Source: Candidatus Methanomethylophilus alvi Mx1201
GTDB taxonomy: Archaea; Thermoplasmatota; Thermoplasmata; Methanomassiliicoccales; Methanomethylophilaceae
Direction of reading: 5' to 3'
NCBI RefSeq assembly: GCF_000300255.2
Contig: NC_020913.1
Coordinates: forward strand, 804,692-868,691
DNA length: 64,000 nt
Positions 17,341 to 25,520 of this stretch are shown here, one piece after another. The stretch's first letter is position 1. The number at the start of each line of letters is the position of its first letter. The notes below the pieces were generated by a model. That model made no database searches, was not told where the DNA came from, and saw nothing but the letters and a program-made list of their open reading frames with translations. Made by a program: the position numbers and the translations under genes.

Positions 17341-17358
17341 GGTAGCAACGTTGCTACC
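17341..17358. promoter_or_regulatory. Perfect 18-bp palindrome
   Basis: GGTAGCAACGTTGCTACC is a perfect palindrome with no loop. It lies 43 bases past the KAP NTPase stop and 39 bases upstream of the AbrB-like ATG. A dimeric regulator site for the AbrB-like gene, or a terminator stem, are both possible. Confidence 0.4.
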
Positions 17359-17400
17359 TAAAATGAGAAACGTACTCTTAGAGAAGAGATATGCTCAATC

Positions 17401-19371
17401 CTAATACCTTTCATCGTATTTTTCTTTGTAGTGCGCCCTTTCCATTAAAACTGGATCCACCAAATGAACGACTAAATCTCCGTCAAACCCATCATGCAGT
17501 TTGCCAATCACATCGAGAAAAGCATCGACATCTGGTTCTGTGCTGATGAAATGATTGTGAATTTTACGAGATAAATCGACCTCTCCGAGTTTCTGATAAA
17601 GATACGAGACCATGGAATAGTAATCTGGATCGCTCAATGGATTGGGGTAGCTACTATATTCGGCCTCTATCTTTGTTTCGACAGCCTCAACAAGTTTATC
17701 AATCTCATCCTTGCTCCTGAATTCCTTTTTGAACATACCGCTGTTCTCAAGTATTACGAAGAACCGGAACATCGAGTCGATGCTTACTTTTGACAGGCGC
17801 CCTATGTAAAAATCGGTCTTGTTGAGGCTGTTTTTCAGACAATAATTATCCACAATCGATCTAATCTCCGCATGAATCAGCGGTGAAAAACTCCTCGGTC
17901 TGGACACCAATTCATTATCGCACAGGAGATACCTCACCACCGTCGGCAGATCGGCGCTTTTTTTCAGGATGTAGCATGTTGACAGTTTCTCGAACAGCAG
18001 ATCCGATTCAGGTTCATATCTGCACAGGATCTGTTCGATTTCCTCAGGAGAGGTGAGCGACAGGATGTGTTCCATTTCCGACTCCGGCATATGCATGTTT
18101 GCGGGAATCTGAAGGAAGTAATTGTCGAAAAATTCGCTGTGGCATATCCTCTTATTCAGACCTGCGTTTGCAATCATTACCGCCTCTAACACCGGTTCCT
18201 TGTTCGAGGGCGGGAACATATACTGCAGAAGATCCCTGAGGCTGTTGTCTATATCCAGCTCCTTAAACGATTCGTACAGTTTTTCCCTATCTGACGATTG
18301 TTCAGGTGATGAAAGATCCCTGCACAGAAGATACGAATTCTCCTTAATCCAGTCGATCAAACTAGGTCTTTTCATCTCCAGGATGCATAATGCCAGAAGA
18401 TCGTAGCAGGATGTGTCGTCCTTGGCCAGGACGTACTTTGTTTTGAACTGGTTAATCACTCTTTTCTCTTCTCTGATAGTAGTAATGATGTTGGGGAAAA
18501 GGTGTGCCATCTCATCGAATATGTGGGGATCTTCGTTTTTGATATCCTCCGCCGATCCACCGGGCACACGGAACTGACTCATCTTGATGTGGGGATCTTC
18601 GTTTTTGACATCCTCCGCCGATGGTCTGATTCCGGTTATCTGGCCGAAATCCTCTCTCAGTATGGATTCTATGTTCTTACTGGATGCATCAGGTAGGTAG
18701 ATCGGCATATCGACGATTTTTTGAAGGTATTCATGTCCATCATAGGCATCTGTGGCAAGTGCACCCGACACGACCCCGTCATCGTAAGCAAGCAGATAGA
18801 TCATGTTGTCGAAGTCGGTGACATTGCGGATGAATTTGAAAATCTGGACGATTTCATGTTTATCCATACGGTCTATATCGTCGATGGCGACCACATACTT
18901 CTTCTGTGAATTCGAAAGGCTACGGTTTATGGCCTTTTTTATGTGAAACATTTCAGTGACTTCATCGTTTGAACTAACAGTCTCATAGTATGCCTTTACC
19001 AGAACAGCCGGCCATCCGCCATGTTTCTCGGCGGCACCTTTCAAAACCTCTTTGACGGCTTTTTTGATCTTGCGTTTGCACTCCGAACCTTTGCTCAATG
19101 AAGATTCCAGCGTACTGAAAAAACGCCGGATTATATCGACATCATCCCTTACCATCCAGGGGTTGAATCTTATCGTTTGGTATTTTTCGGACGGTAGTTT
19201 ATCCAAAAGGAGATTCATTACCGAGGATTTGCCAGTGCCCCATTTGCCGCATATTCCGATTATGGCACAGTCTTTACCAATGGAATCAATCTCAGAAGCG
19301 ATTGCATCCACCACTATTATGTGATTAAGGCGGTCCTGTTCTATGCTGCAAATCGGTTTGTCACTCAGCAT
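17401..19371 (-). CDS. KAP-family P-loop NTPase
   Basis: 656 residues. Walker A is GICGKWGTGKSS (~39-50), and Walker B is VVAIDDIDRMD (~160-169) followed by EIVQIFKFIRNV, the standard KAP NTPase layout. No transmembrane helices are inserted, unlike many KAP proteins, so it is probably cytosolic. The C-terminal ~350 residues are helical and unassigned. Two copies of SAED(V/I)KNEDPHI at ~251-262 and ~273-284 come from a 66-bp in-frame duplication. It ends in TAG, rare in this window, with TGA two codons later. KAP NTPases often occur in defence loci; function here is unknown. Confidence 0.85.
   Translation of the reverse strand: MLSDKPICSIEQDRLNHIIVVDAIASEIDSIGKDCAIIGICGKWGTGKSSVMNLLLDKLPSEKYQTIRFNPWMVRDDVDIIRRFFSTLESSLSKGSECKRKIKKAVKEVLKGAAEKHGGWPAVLVKAYYETVSSNDEVTEMFHIKKAINRSLSNSQKKYVVAIDDIDRMDKHEIVQIFKFIRNVTDFDNMIYLLAYDDGVVSGALATDAYDGHEYLQKIVDMPIYLPDASSKNIESILREDFGQITGIRPSAEDVKNEDPHIKMSQFRVPGGSAEDIKNEDPHIFDEMAHLFPNIITTIREEKRVINQFKTKYVLAKDDTSCYDLLALCILEMKRPSLIDWIKENSYLLCRDLSSPEQSSDREKLYESFKELDIDNSLRDLLQYMFPPSNKEPVLEAVMIANAGLNKRICHSEFFDNYFLQIPANMHMPESEMEHILSLTSPEEIEQILCRYEPESDLLFEKLSTCYILKKSADLPTVVRYLLCDNELVSRPRSFSPLIHAEIRSIVDNYCLKNSLNKTDFYIGRLSKVSIDSMFRFFVILENSGMFKKEFRSKDEIDKLVEAVETKIEAEYSSYPNPLSDPDYYSMVSYLYQKLGEVDLSRKIHNHFISTEPDVDAFLDVIGKLHDGFDGDLVVHLVDPVLMERAHYKEKYDERY
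18521..18622. repeat. 36-bp direct repeat (66-bp period) inside the KAP gene
   Basis: ATGTGGGGATCTTCGTTTTT and the next 16 bases occur at 18521-18556 and again at 18587-18622 with one mismatch. The period of 66 bp (22 codons) keeps the frame open and adds a second copy of the SAEDxKNEDPHI block. Confidence 0.9.
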
Positions 19372-19427
19372 TTTCCTCTATTCGAATAATTGTATTCTAA
19401 CTTTAAATCAGTACGGCTAATCATCCG

Positions 19428-19577
19428 TCACCAATAGATATACGACAATTCGACAATGTTTATCGAACGAGAACTTCTATCGTATTCGACGCAAGCATCA
19501 AGATAGGTTTCTTTGTCCTTTCCCTTGATCGCCTGCATGTTTTTTCTACGTTGTTCAGGAGTGTGATTGTCGGCCAC
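19428..19577 (-). pseudogene. vsr: N-terminal fragment of a Vsr mismatch endonuclease gene
   Basis: A 49-codon frame from GTG 19577 reads VADNHTPEQRRKNMQAIKGK then DKETYL. This matches the invariant start of very-short-patch-repair endonucleases (HTPEQRSxNMxxIxxKDTxPE). The following residues do not continue the family and the frame stops, so the nuclease domain is gone. Vsr genes normally accompany cytosine methyltransferases of restriction systems, which are absent here. This explains most of the 270-base gap upstream of the KAP gene. Confidence 0.6.
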
Positions 19578-19644
19578 AACCAAAGAATAGTATGGGCAGT
19601 AAAATAACTGTGTTACTTGATATTGATGGACTGGCAGGAATAAA

Positions 19645-19791
19645 TCATTCCGGATAAACTGTACCGGTGTTCTTCACGTGACACTTACAAACGTACACAT
19701 TTCCGGTATCTGGGTCAGTGATCTCCACCATCGCTATGGACCTGTTCGGTCTGCTTTCGAAGATGCCTGTGATCACGCGGTCGTATTTCAT
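19645..19791 (-). pseudogene. sfsA: Truncated sfsA copy (first ~45 codons)
   Basis: From ATG 19791 the product reads MKYDRVITGIFESRPNRSIA ... CHVKNTG and then stops after five unrelated residues. It is homologous to codons 1-45 of the complete sfsA at 757-1455, in register over about 124 bases and roughly three-quarters identical by eye. Similarity ends abruptly at about 19666. It has the same orientation as the full gene 18 kb away and forms the other edge of the accessory island. Confidence 0.85.
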
Positions 19792-19830
19792 TGTCCATGA
19801 CTTCCATCTATCGTATTCAGATCGTATCAT

Positions 19831-21021
19831 TCACCCGAGCAGCCACTCGATGACGTTCCTGTGGATCAGTCCGTCCGGCATGTCCCTGACTACGGAATCC
19901 AGGGACAGCACGGTCTTGGGATAGTTGTCGTCTATCGCCTTCATCGAACGGACCTCCCTGTCGAACGTACTGTCGTCGAGCATCGTCAGACAAACCTGGT
20001 AGTATTCCACCTTGCCATCCTTCTCGGCGGTGAAATCCACCTCCCTGTCCCTGAAGGATCCCACGCGAACGCGGTAGCCCCTGCGCATCAGTTCCAGGAA
20101 CACGATGTTCTCCAGAGGCCTCGACGTATCCGATATCCCTCTGTCCAGCACCGCTCTCGCCATCCCGGTATCCACGGGATAGTATTTTTCATGGGAGTTC
20201 AGCAGCTTCTTCCCTACGACATCGTATCTCTCGACCTTGTAGAACAAAAATGCTTCCGCGAGGGAACGGATGTATTTTTCGACGGTCTTCTTGGCCAGAC
20301 CCGTGGCCTTGGCGATGTTATCCACGTTGGTGGTGTTCCCCGAATTGTCCATGAGGAACCTCGCTATGCGGTCCAGTCCCGATAGGTCTCTTATCCCCAT
20401 CCTCGTGGCCGTATCCTTTACCAGGACGGTGTTGTATATCCCCTCCAGGATCATGCGGTTGTACCTGTCCCCGCGGTCGGGGTCGGTAAGGGGTATGCCT
20501 CCGGTGCGCAGATATTGCTGGAACCTGAAGTTCCTGTCGGCATCCGGCAATGCCGGATGCCCCTCCAGGAATTCCGCGAAGGAGAATGGGAACACCTTGA
20601 TCTCCACATACCTGCCGGAGAGGTACGTGGACAATTCCGACGAGAGCAGATACGCATTGGAACCTGTAATGTATATGTCCGCATCATAGTCCACCATCAG
20701 CGAGTTGACGGTGCGTTCCCATCCTTCGACCCTCTGCACCTCGTCAAGGAAGATATATGTCCTCCTGTTCCTCGGGATCCTTTCTGCGATGTACGTGTTC
20801 AAATCCCCATGGTCCTTGATATCGTCATGATCCGAGGATTCGAAATCCATGAAGAGGATATCCTTCGGGTCTGTGCCAGCCTCGATCATCCTCCTCATAT
20901 GCTGGTCCATGACCACGGATTTGCCCGCACGTCTGACACCCAGGATGACTTTCACGATGTCGGGGCTGTCCTTCCATCTGTCGAGTTCCTCAAGATACTG
21001 TGTTCTCTCGACCTCTTTCAT
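19831..21021 (-). CDS. COG1373-family ATPase (AAA domain plus DUF4143)
   Basis: 396 residues. Walker A is ILGVRRAGKSVVM (~27-39); Walker B is TYIFLDEVQRVEGW (~89-102); sensor-like YITGSNAYLLS follows. The middle contains a winged-helix-like segment (NIAKATGLAKKTVEKYIRSL), and the C-terminal DUF4143 part has the nuclease-like GSFRDREVDFTAEKDGKVEY. This is the complete architecture of the archaeal and bacterial COG1373 family, whose biological role is unclear. A TATA element CTTTTATACC lies upstream at about 21040-21049. Related copies in this window are a degenerate one at 52913-54103 and a fragment at 33330-33640. Confidence 0.9.
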   Translation of the reverse strand: MKEVERTQYLEELDRWKDSPDIVKVILGVRRAGKSVVMDQHMRRMIEAGTDPKDILFMDFESSDHDDIKDHGDLNTYIAERIPRNRRTYIFLDEVQRVEGWERTVNSLMVDYDADIYITGSNAYLLSSELSTYLSGRYVEIKVFPFSFAEFLEGHPALPDADRNFRFQQYLRTGGIPLTDPDRGDRYNRMILEGIYNTVLVKDTATRMGIRDLSGLDRIARFLMDNSGNTTNVDNIAKATGLAKKTVEKYIRSLAEAFLFYKVERYDVVGKKLLNSHEKYYPVDTGMARAVLDRGISDTSRPLENIVFLELMRRGYRVRVGSFRDREVDFTAEKDGKVEYYQVCLTMLDDSTFDREVRSMKAIDDNYPKTVLSLDSVVRDMPDGLIHRNVIEWLLG

Positions 21022-21584
21022 GAATATGCATCAAATCTGTGGTATAAAAGAGTATCATAATACCCATTATCAACATATCATATCAATAATGAGTATTGTA
21101 ATCATCTTTTTTGTTTTTAAGTTGCCGTAGGACATCTCCGAGACTTCGTCCGCGGTCATCATCCTGAGGAAGTTCCCTTCATTTACATCGATATGCGGAT
21201 CGCCGTGGACCTCCCGTACATGGACGACGCGACGGATGTGTCCCGGGATCGAGAAGATGTCCGGGTATCAGGAACTCCCCCTTTCCTCAAGGCCTTCTTC
21301 TGGCCGAAGGTCGAAGGGGTGCATTCACATTCCTGTATGGGAGGGGAGCGGTCACGGCATTATGCCGGGTATCGTCGAGAATCCGTCTGCGGCCGTATGT
21401 CGGTGCTTCACAACCATATATAAGGGTCCGGACGGACATGGTCCGGGATGATGCCGTCCGGAAGAGTGCCAGACGATTTCCTTCCTGACCCCATCCTTCC
21501 ATCCGTCCGATATGCCAGCCGACCCATGGAGGAATAAGTTTATCCGCTTAATATACGGTACACTATGCGGGATGGGATGCTAGG
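21022..21584. other. Intergenic region with a possible coding remnant
   Basis: The first ~40 bases are the promoter of the minus-strand ATPase and an AT-rich stretch. On the minus strand, about 21084-21265 reads as an uninterrupted protein-like frame without a start (IPGHIRRVVHVREVHGDPHI, then NFLRMMTADEVSEMSYG). It may be the end of a lost gene; I cannot assign it. A TATA-like TATATAAG near 21416 and TTAATATA at 21548-21555 face the Sel1 gene. Confidence 0.35.
21548..21555 (+). promoter_or_regulatory. TATA box of the Sel1 gene at 21585
   Basis: TTAATATA is about 30 bases before ATG 21585, fitting a short-leader archaeal promoter. Confidence 0.45.
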
Positions 21585-22733
21585 ATGGGATTATTCAGCA
21601 GAAGGAAGAAAGGGGATTCCGTACCGAAGACCGATGATTGCTCCGTGAGATACAGGGAGTGCGATTCCGACCGCAGGACCGGTTCCGGGTCCAGGAAGGT
21701 ATTCCTCGTACCGCCGGTGAACGGACTTCCCGACAGGGAGAAGTTCATGGACGGCATCTTCGACGATTCCTGCATGGGGATGATGATGAACTCCGATACG
21801 AAGTTCCCGGCCAACGACTGGTACGAGCTCTCCGCCGGCAGAGGCAATTGTGACGCACAGTTCAACCTGGCTTTCAATCTGGAACACGGGATCGGGGCAC
21901 AGAGGGACGTGGTCAAGGCCGTCGAATGGTACACCAAGGCCGCGGCCGGAGGGAATTTCAAAGCATACTACTGTCTCGGCTGCATATACGCCGCGGACAG
22001 CGAACTCGCCGATCTGGAGAAGTCGTACGATTGTTTCTCCAGGGCTTCCACGGAGGGGATATCGCGTGCCAGCTATCTCCTGTACGTCATGTACATGAAA
22101 GGGATGGGGTTGGACGAACCCAATACGTACCTGGCGATAAAATGCCTCAAACAGGCCGCGGAGGAGAAGGATCCGGCGGCCCTGTATGCCATGGGGCAGC
22201 TGTCGCTCTACGGCAGCGAATACGTGGACAGGAGCGGGGACCGTGCGTGGAAGTATTTCGAGGAATCCTCCCTGCTGGGATGCGTACCGGCCATGACCGC
22301 CGTGGGCGTCATGCTCTGCTTCGGTCTCGGCGGGAAGAACCCCAACCGCAACGTCGCCTACAGCACCCTCATGGCGGCATCCAACAGCGGGGACACGACC
22401 GCCTCCAACGCTCTCGGGCTGATGCACCTCTATTCCATGACCCAGTCGTGCTCTCCGAAGAAATCCGAGGACCTCTTCAGGATATCCGCGGCCGCCGGCG
22501 ACGGATCCGCCCTGAACAACCTGGCCGTCATACAGTACTTCGGCATGGACGGTAAGGATGATGCGGCGGAGAATTTCAGGAAGGCCTCCGAGAACGGGAG
22601 TGTCCATGCGGCGGAGAACGCCGTATCGATATCCAGCGGGGAACCCATGGCCTGCGAGCTGGATTGCGGATACATCTCCCTCAGCCTGATCATGGACGAG
22701 GAGCATGTGAAGAAGATCAAAGAGCATGCCTGA
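21585..22733 (+). CDS. Sel1-repeat (TPR-like) protein
   Basis: 382 residues. After a basic N-terminus (MGLFSRRKKGD) come about seven Sel1-type helical repeats with the A-x2-LGx2Yx2G-x(n)-D-x2-KAxxWYxxAA pattern, for example DVVKAVEWYTKAAAGGN, AIKCLKQAAEEKDPAALYAM and NVAYSTLMAASNSGD. Such solenoids scaffold protein-protein contacts. No catalytic domain or signal peptide is present. It is one of four Sel1 proteins in the window (also 24210, 41005, 41957), an expansion known in host-associated Methanomassiliicoccales. Confidence 0.88.
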   Translation: MGLFSRRKKGDSVPKTDDCSVRYRECDSDRRTGSGSRKVFLVPPVNGLPDREKFMDGIFDDSCMGMMMNSDTKFPANDWYELSAGRGNCDAQFNLAFNLEHGIGAQRDVVKAVEWYTKAAAGGNFKAYYCLGCIYAADSELADLEKSYDCFSRASTEGISRASYLLYVMYMKGMGLDEPNTYLAIKCLKQAAEEKDPAALYAMGQLSLYGSEYVDRSGDRAWKYFEESSLLGCVPAMTAVGVMLCFGLGGKNPNRNVAYSTLMAASNSGDTTASNALGLMHLYSMTQSCSPKKSEDLFRISAAAGDGSALNNLAVIQYFGMDGKDDAAENFRKASENGSVHAAENAVSISSGEPMACELDCGYISLSLIMDEEHVKKIKEHA

Positions 22734-22753
22734 TGCTACATGTAATATCCGAG

Positions 22754-22761
22754 TTTTATAA
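22754..22761 (+). promoter_or_regulatory. TATA box of the 61-aa gene
   Basis: TTTTATAA lies 26 bases before ATG 22787, the usual spacing for a leaderless archaeal transcript. Confidence 0.5.
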
Positions 22762-22786
22762 CCCATGACAGGCCATCCCATATCCT

Positions 22787-22972
22787 ATGGAACAACACAT
22801 GGACGTGACAGGGGACGAGTCCGAGTACGAGATGCTCTATTGCGTGCACGACATGCTGTCGCTGTACTGCAGGCATCACGAACTGATCTACGGCCATGTT
22901 CCTGAGAGGATAGGCCTGATCCTGAAGGAGACGGAAAGGAAGATGAAGGTGTTGGAGACCAGGATATCCTGA
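22787..22972 (+). CDS. 61-residue hypothetical protein
   Basis: MEQHMDVTGDESEYEMLYCV ... LKETERKMKVLETRIS: mostly helical with a charged C-terminus, and no recognised domain. A well-placed TATA box (22754-22761) and isolation between two clear genes support it as real. It ends 48 bases before gltS, but gltS has its own TATA box, so it may be independently transcribed. Confidence 0.6.
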   Translation: MEQHMDVTGDESEYEMLYCVHDMLSLYCRHHELIYGHVPERIGLILKETERKMKVLETRIS

Positions 22973-22989
22973 TGCCGCGGACGGCACAG

Positions 22990-22997
22990 TATTATAA
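22990..22997 (+). promoter_or_regulatory. TATA box of gltS
   Basis: TATTATAA is 24 bases before ATG 23021, as expected for a leaderless message. Confidence 0.5.
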
Positions 22998-23020
22998 CCC
23001 ACATAGTAGATTGACGGCGG

Positions 23021-24205
23021 ATGCTCGGCGTCGACCTCGACATATACCAGACGGCTGCGATGGGGGCCCTCGCATTGGCATTGGGCCTAGTGCTGGTCAG
23101 GAAGTCCAAGACGCTGAGACGTTTCTGCATACCTGCGGCCGTGGTCGGGGGTCTGGTATTCGCCCTTGTCAACTGCCTGCTCCACAGCGCGGACATAGCT
23201 GAATTCGACTTCGACGAGACCTTGAAGAACGTCTTCATGATGGCATTCTTCTGTTCGGTCGGTTTCATGGCCTCCTTCCGTATGCTGAAACAGGGAGGGA
23301 AACTGGTCGTGGTCCTCCTGGCACTGGTGTCCGTACTGATCGTGTTCCAGGATGTCATCGGATCCGCCCTCTGCACGATATTCGGTCTCGATCCGAAGAT
23401 GGGTCTCGCCCTCGGGTCCATAAGCCTCGTCGGAGGACACGGGACGGCCGCATCCTACGGGGAGCAGCTCGTCAACGATTTCGGTATCGCGAACGCCGAC
23501 ACGGTGGCCATCGCCGCCGCCACGTTCGGGTTGGCGTTCAGCGGTTTCATCGGCGGACCTCTGGCGAAGAGACGCGTCGAGCAAGGGGGTCTGGGACCTG
23601 ATCAGGAGGACATCCAGCTCCAGAAGGAGGACGAGTCCAAGGTGGAGGTGGACAACAACCGCTTCCTTCTGGCACTTATGCTCATGGTGATATGCATAGG
23701 TGCTGGGACATACATAATATCGGCATTCAAGGAGGTCGGGATAACCCTCCCCGTCTATCTGGGGGCCATGATCGTGGCACTCGTCATACGCAACGCGGCG
23801 GACCACTGGAACATCGATCTCCCGCTGCGGGAGATAAGTGCCCTCGGCTGGATATGTCTGTCGATGTTCCTCGCCATGGCGCTTATGGTCACCAAGCTCT
23901 GGCAGCTGGCGGATCTCGCAGGCAAGATGGTCGTCATACTCCTGGTACAGGCCGCGGTGGTGGCGATATTCGCCTATCACGTCATATTCCGTTGTACCGG
24001 AAAGAACTACGAATCGGCGGCGTTGGTCACGGCCACCTGCGGTTTCGGTCTCGGCGCCACTCCGAACGCGGTCGCCAACATGGAGGCCCTGTTCGGAAAA
24101 TACGGTGTAGCCCCCAAAGCATACTTCGCCGTACCGTTGGTCGGAAGCGTCTTCATAGACCTTGTCAATACGGCGATCCTGACGGTGTTCCTGAACATAC
24201 TGTGA
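23021..24205 (+). CDS. gltS: Sodium/glutamate symporter
   Basis: 394 residues with about ten membrane helices. The GltS hallmarks are visible: the first half has GLALGSISLVGGHGTAASYG (the conserved GGHGT pore motif), and the second half has the inverted repeat counterpart ATCGFGLGATPNAVANM. Both halves show the pseudo-symmetric arrangement of the family. It imports glutamate (or a related acid) driven by Na+. A cytoplasmic acidic loop (DQEDIQLQKEDESKVEVDNN) separates the halves. It is transcribed alone from the TATA box at 22990 and meets the minus-strand Sel1 gene 4 bases downstream. Confidence 0.93.
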   Translation: MLGVDLDIYQTAAMGALALALGLVLVRKSKTLRRFCIPAAVVGGLVFALVNCLLHSADIAEFDFDETLKNVFMMAFFCSVGFMASFRMLKQGGKLVVVLLALVSVLIVFQDVIGSALCTIFGLDPKMGLALGSISLVGGHGTAASYGEQLVNDFGIANADTVAIAAATFGLAFSGFIGGPLAKRRVEQGGLGPDQEDIQLQKEDESKVEVDNNRFLLALMLMVICIGAGTYIISAFKEVGITLPVYLGAMIVALVIRNAADHWNIDLPLREISALGWICLSMFLAMALMVTKLWQLADLAGKMVVILLVQAAVVAIFAYHVIFRCTGKNYESAALVTATCGFGLGATPNAVANMEALFGKYGVAPKAYFAVPLVGSVFIDLVNTAILTVFLNIL

Positions 24206-24209
24206 CGTA

Positions 24210-24869
24210 TCAGGGCCTTTCGGTTCTTCCTTCGTCCAAGGCCTTCAGGCATTCCTCGGCATCCTCGTCGCCGTATTTGGCGGCGTACTCCAGAAGTATC
24301 CTGCCGTTCTCCTCGTCCTTGGTGACCCCTTCCCCGAATGCGTACATGGCGCCCATCTCGTAGAGGGCCTCCGCATACTTCTCGTCGCAGGCCTTCCTAA
24401 GCCAATACATGCATTTCGCAAGGTCCCTGTCCAGATAGTTGGTCCCGTCACGGTACCATCTGGCTATTTCGACCATGGCCCCCGTACAGCCGTTGGCCGC
24501 GGATTCGAGACAGAGTTTGACGGCCTCCACCGGGTTGCGGTCCACACCTTTTCCTCTGGAGTAGAGGTTGGCGAGGAAGTACTTGGCATCGTTGTTCCCC
24601 CTGTCCGCCGCCATACGGAAGTATTTCGAAGCCTCCAGGTAGTCCTGTTCGATGCCGTCCCCGGTCATCAGCATTATTCCGAGACGCACCATGGCGTCTT
24701 CGTTCCCCTTGTCCGCGGACATCCTGTAGAGCACTCCCGCCTTCTCCTTGTCCACCGGGACGGTGAGACCTTGGAAATACATCCCTCCCAGGACATAGAG
24801 GTCCCCGGGGTCTTTGGGCGGAGGCACTTCGCGGTTTTCATCGGATTTCCGGACGGGTTCGTCTGACAT
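24210..24869 (-). CDS. Sel1-repeat protein
   Basis: 219 residues with about five Sel1 repeats in succession (LYRMSADKGNEDAMVRLGIM, ASKYFRMAADRGNNDAKYFL, AVKLCLESAANGCTGAMVEI and so on), preceded by a polar 25-residue N-terminus. Predicted to be a soluble helical scaffold; partners are unknown. The stop is four bases from the convergent gltS stop. Confidence 0.88.
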   Translation of the reverse strand: MSDEPVRKSDENREVPPPKDPGDLYVLGGMYFQGLTVPVDKEKAGVLYRMSADKGNEDAMVRLGIMLMTGDGIEQDYLEASKYFRMAADRGNNDAKYFLANLYSRGKGVDRNPVEAVKLCLESAANGCTGAMVEIARWYRDGTNYLDRDLAKCMYWLRKACDEKYAEALYEMGAMYAFGEGVTKDEENGRILLEYAAKYGDEDAEECLKALDEGRTERP

Positions 24870-24910
24870 GATGACGGGTGATGGTCCTAATTATGATAAA
24901 AAATCTCCGA

Positions 24911-24929
24911 GACCGCCGTACCGACGGTC
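24911..24929. terminator. Hairpin downstream of pdxT
   Basis: GACCGCCGTACCGACGGTC can fold into a GC-rich stem with a short loop just past the pdxT stop (24942, minus strand), followed on the minus strand by T-rich sequence. It is probably the pdxS-pdxT terminator. Confidence 0.4.
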
Positions 24930-24941
24930 CCGGTGAAGGTT

Positions 24942-25517
24942 TCAGATCCTGAGTCCTGCGACCTCTTCCAGGAAATACCTGTGCACCGAGAGGTCCTCGG
25001 TGAGTTCAGGGTGGAAGGCGGTGACCAACTGCTTCCCCTGCCTCGCCGCGACTATCCTTCCGTCGACCTCGGAGAGGACCTCCACATCCTTTCCCACGGA
25101 ATCGATGTACGGGGCACGTATGAAGGTCATCGGTATCTTCCCGATGCCGTCGAATCCGTCCTCGGTGTAGAAACTGCCGAGCTGTCTGCCGTAGGCGTTC
25201 CTTTTGACGGTTATGTCCATGGTGGCCAGGCTGGGCACCCCTCCGATGACGTTCTTGGAGAGGACGATGAGGCCTGCGCAAGTCCCGAAGACCGGCAGTC
25301 CCTTCTCGATGCGGTCGCGGAGCGGGGAGAGGATGCCGAGGTCCTTCAGCAGTTTGCCTATGACCGTACTCTCCCCGCCGGGGATGATCAGGGCGTCGAA
25401 GGGTCTTTCGAGGTCCGACCTCTGCCTGATCTCGAAACGGTCGACACCCAGCCTGTCCAGTACATGCTCATGCTCTATGAACGCTCCCTGAAGGGCGAGG
25501 ATGGCGACCGTAACCAT
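24942..25517 (-). CDS. pdxT: Pyridoxal 5'-phosphate synthase glutaminase subunit PdxT
   Basis: 191 residues, full length for PdxT. The class I amidotransferase nucleophile is in LPVFGTCAGLIVLSKNVIGG (Cys), with the family's IIPGGESTVIGKLL oxyanion segment and the His-Glu dyad in TAFHPELTEDLSVHRYFLEE. It supplies ammonia from glutamine to PdxS for PLP synthesis. The start codon lies 3 bases past the pdxS stop, so the two are one operon. Ordinary in sequence. Confidence 0.96.
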   Translation of the reverse strand: MVTVAILALQGAFIEHEHVLDRLGVDRFEIRQRSDLERPFDALIIPGGESTVIGKLLKDLGILSPLRDRIEKGLPVFGTCAGLIVLSKNVIGGVPSLATMDITVKRNAYGRQLGSFYTEDGFDGIGKIPMTFIRAPYIDSVGKDVEVLSEVDGRIVAARQGKQLVTAFHPELTEDLSVHRYFLEEVAGLRI

Positions 25518-25520
25518 CCT

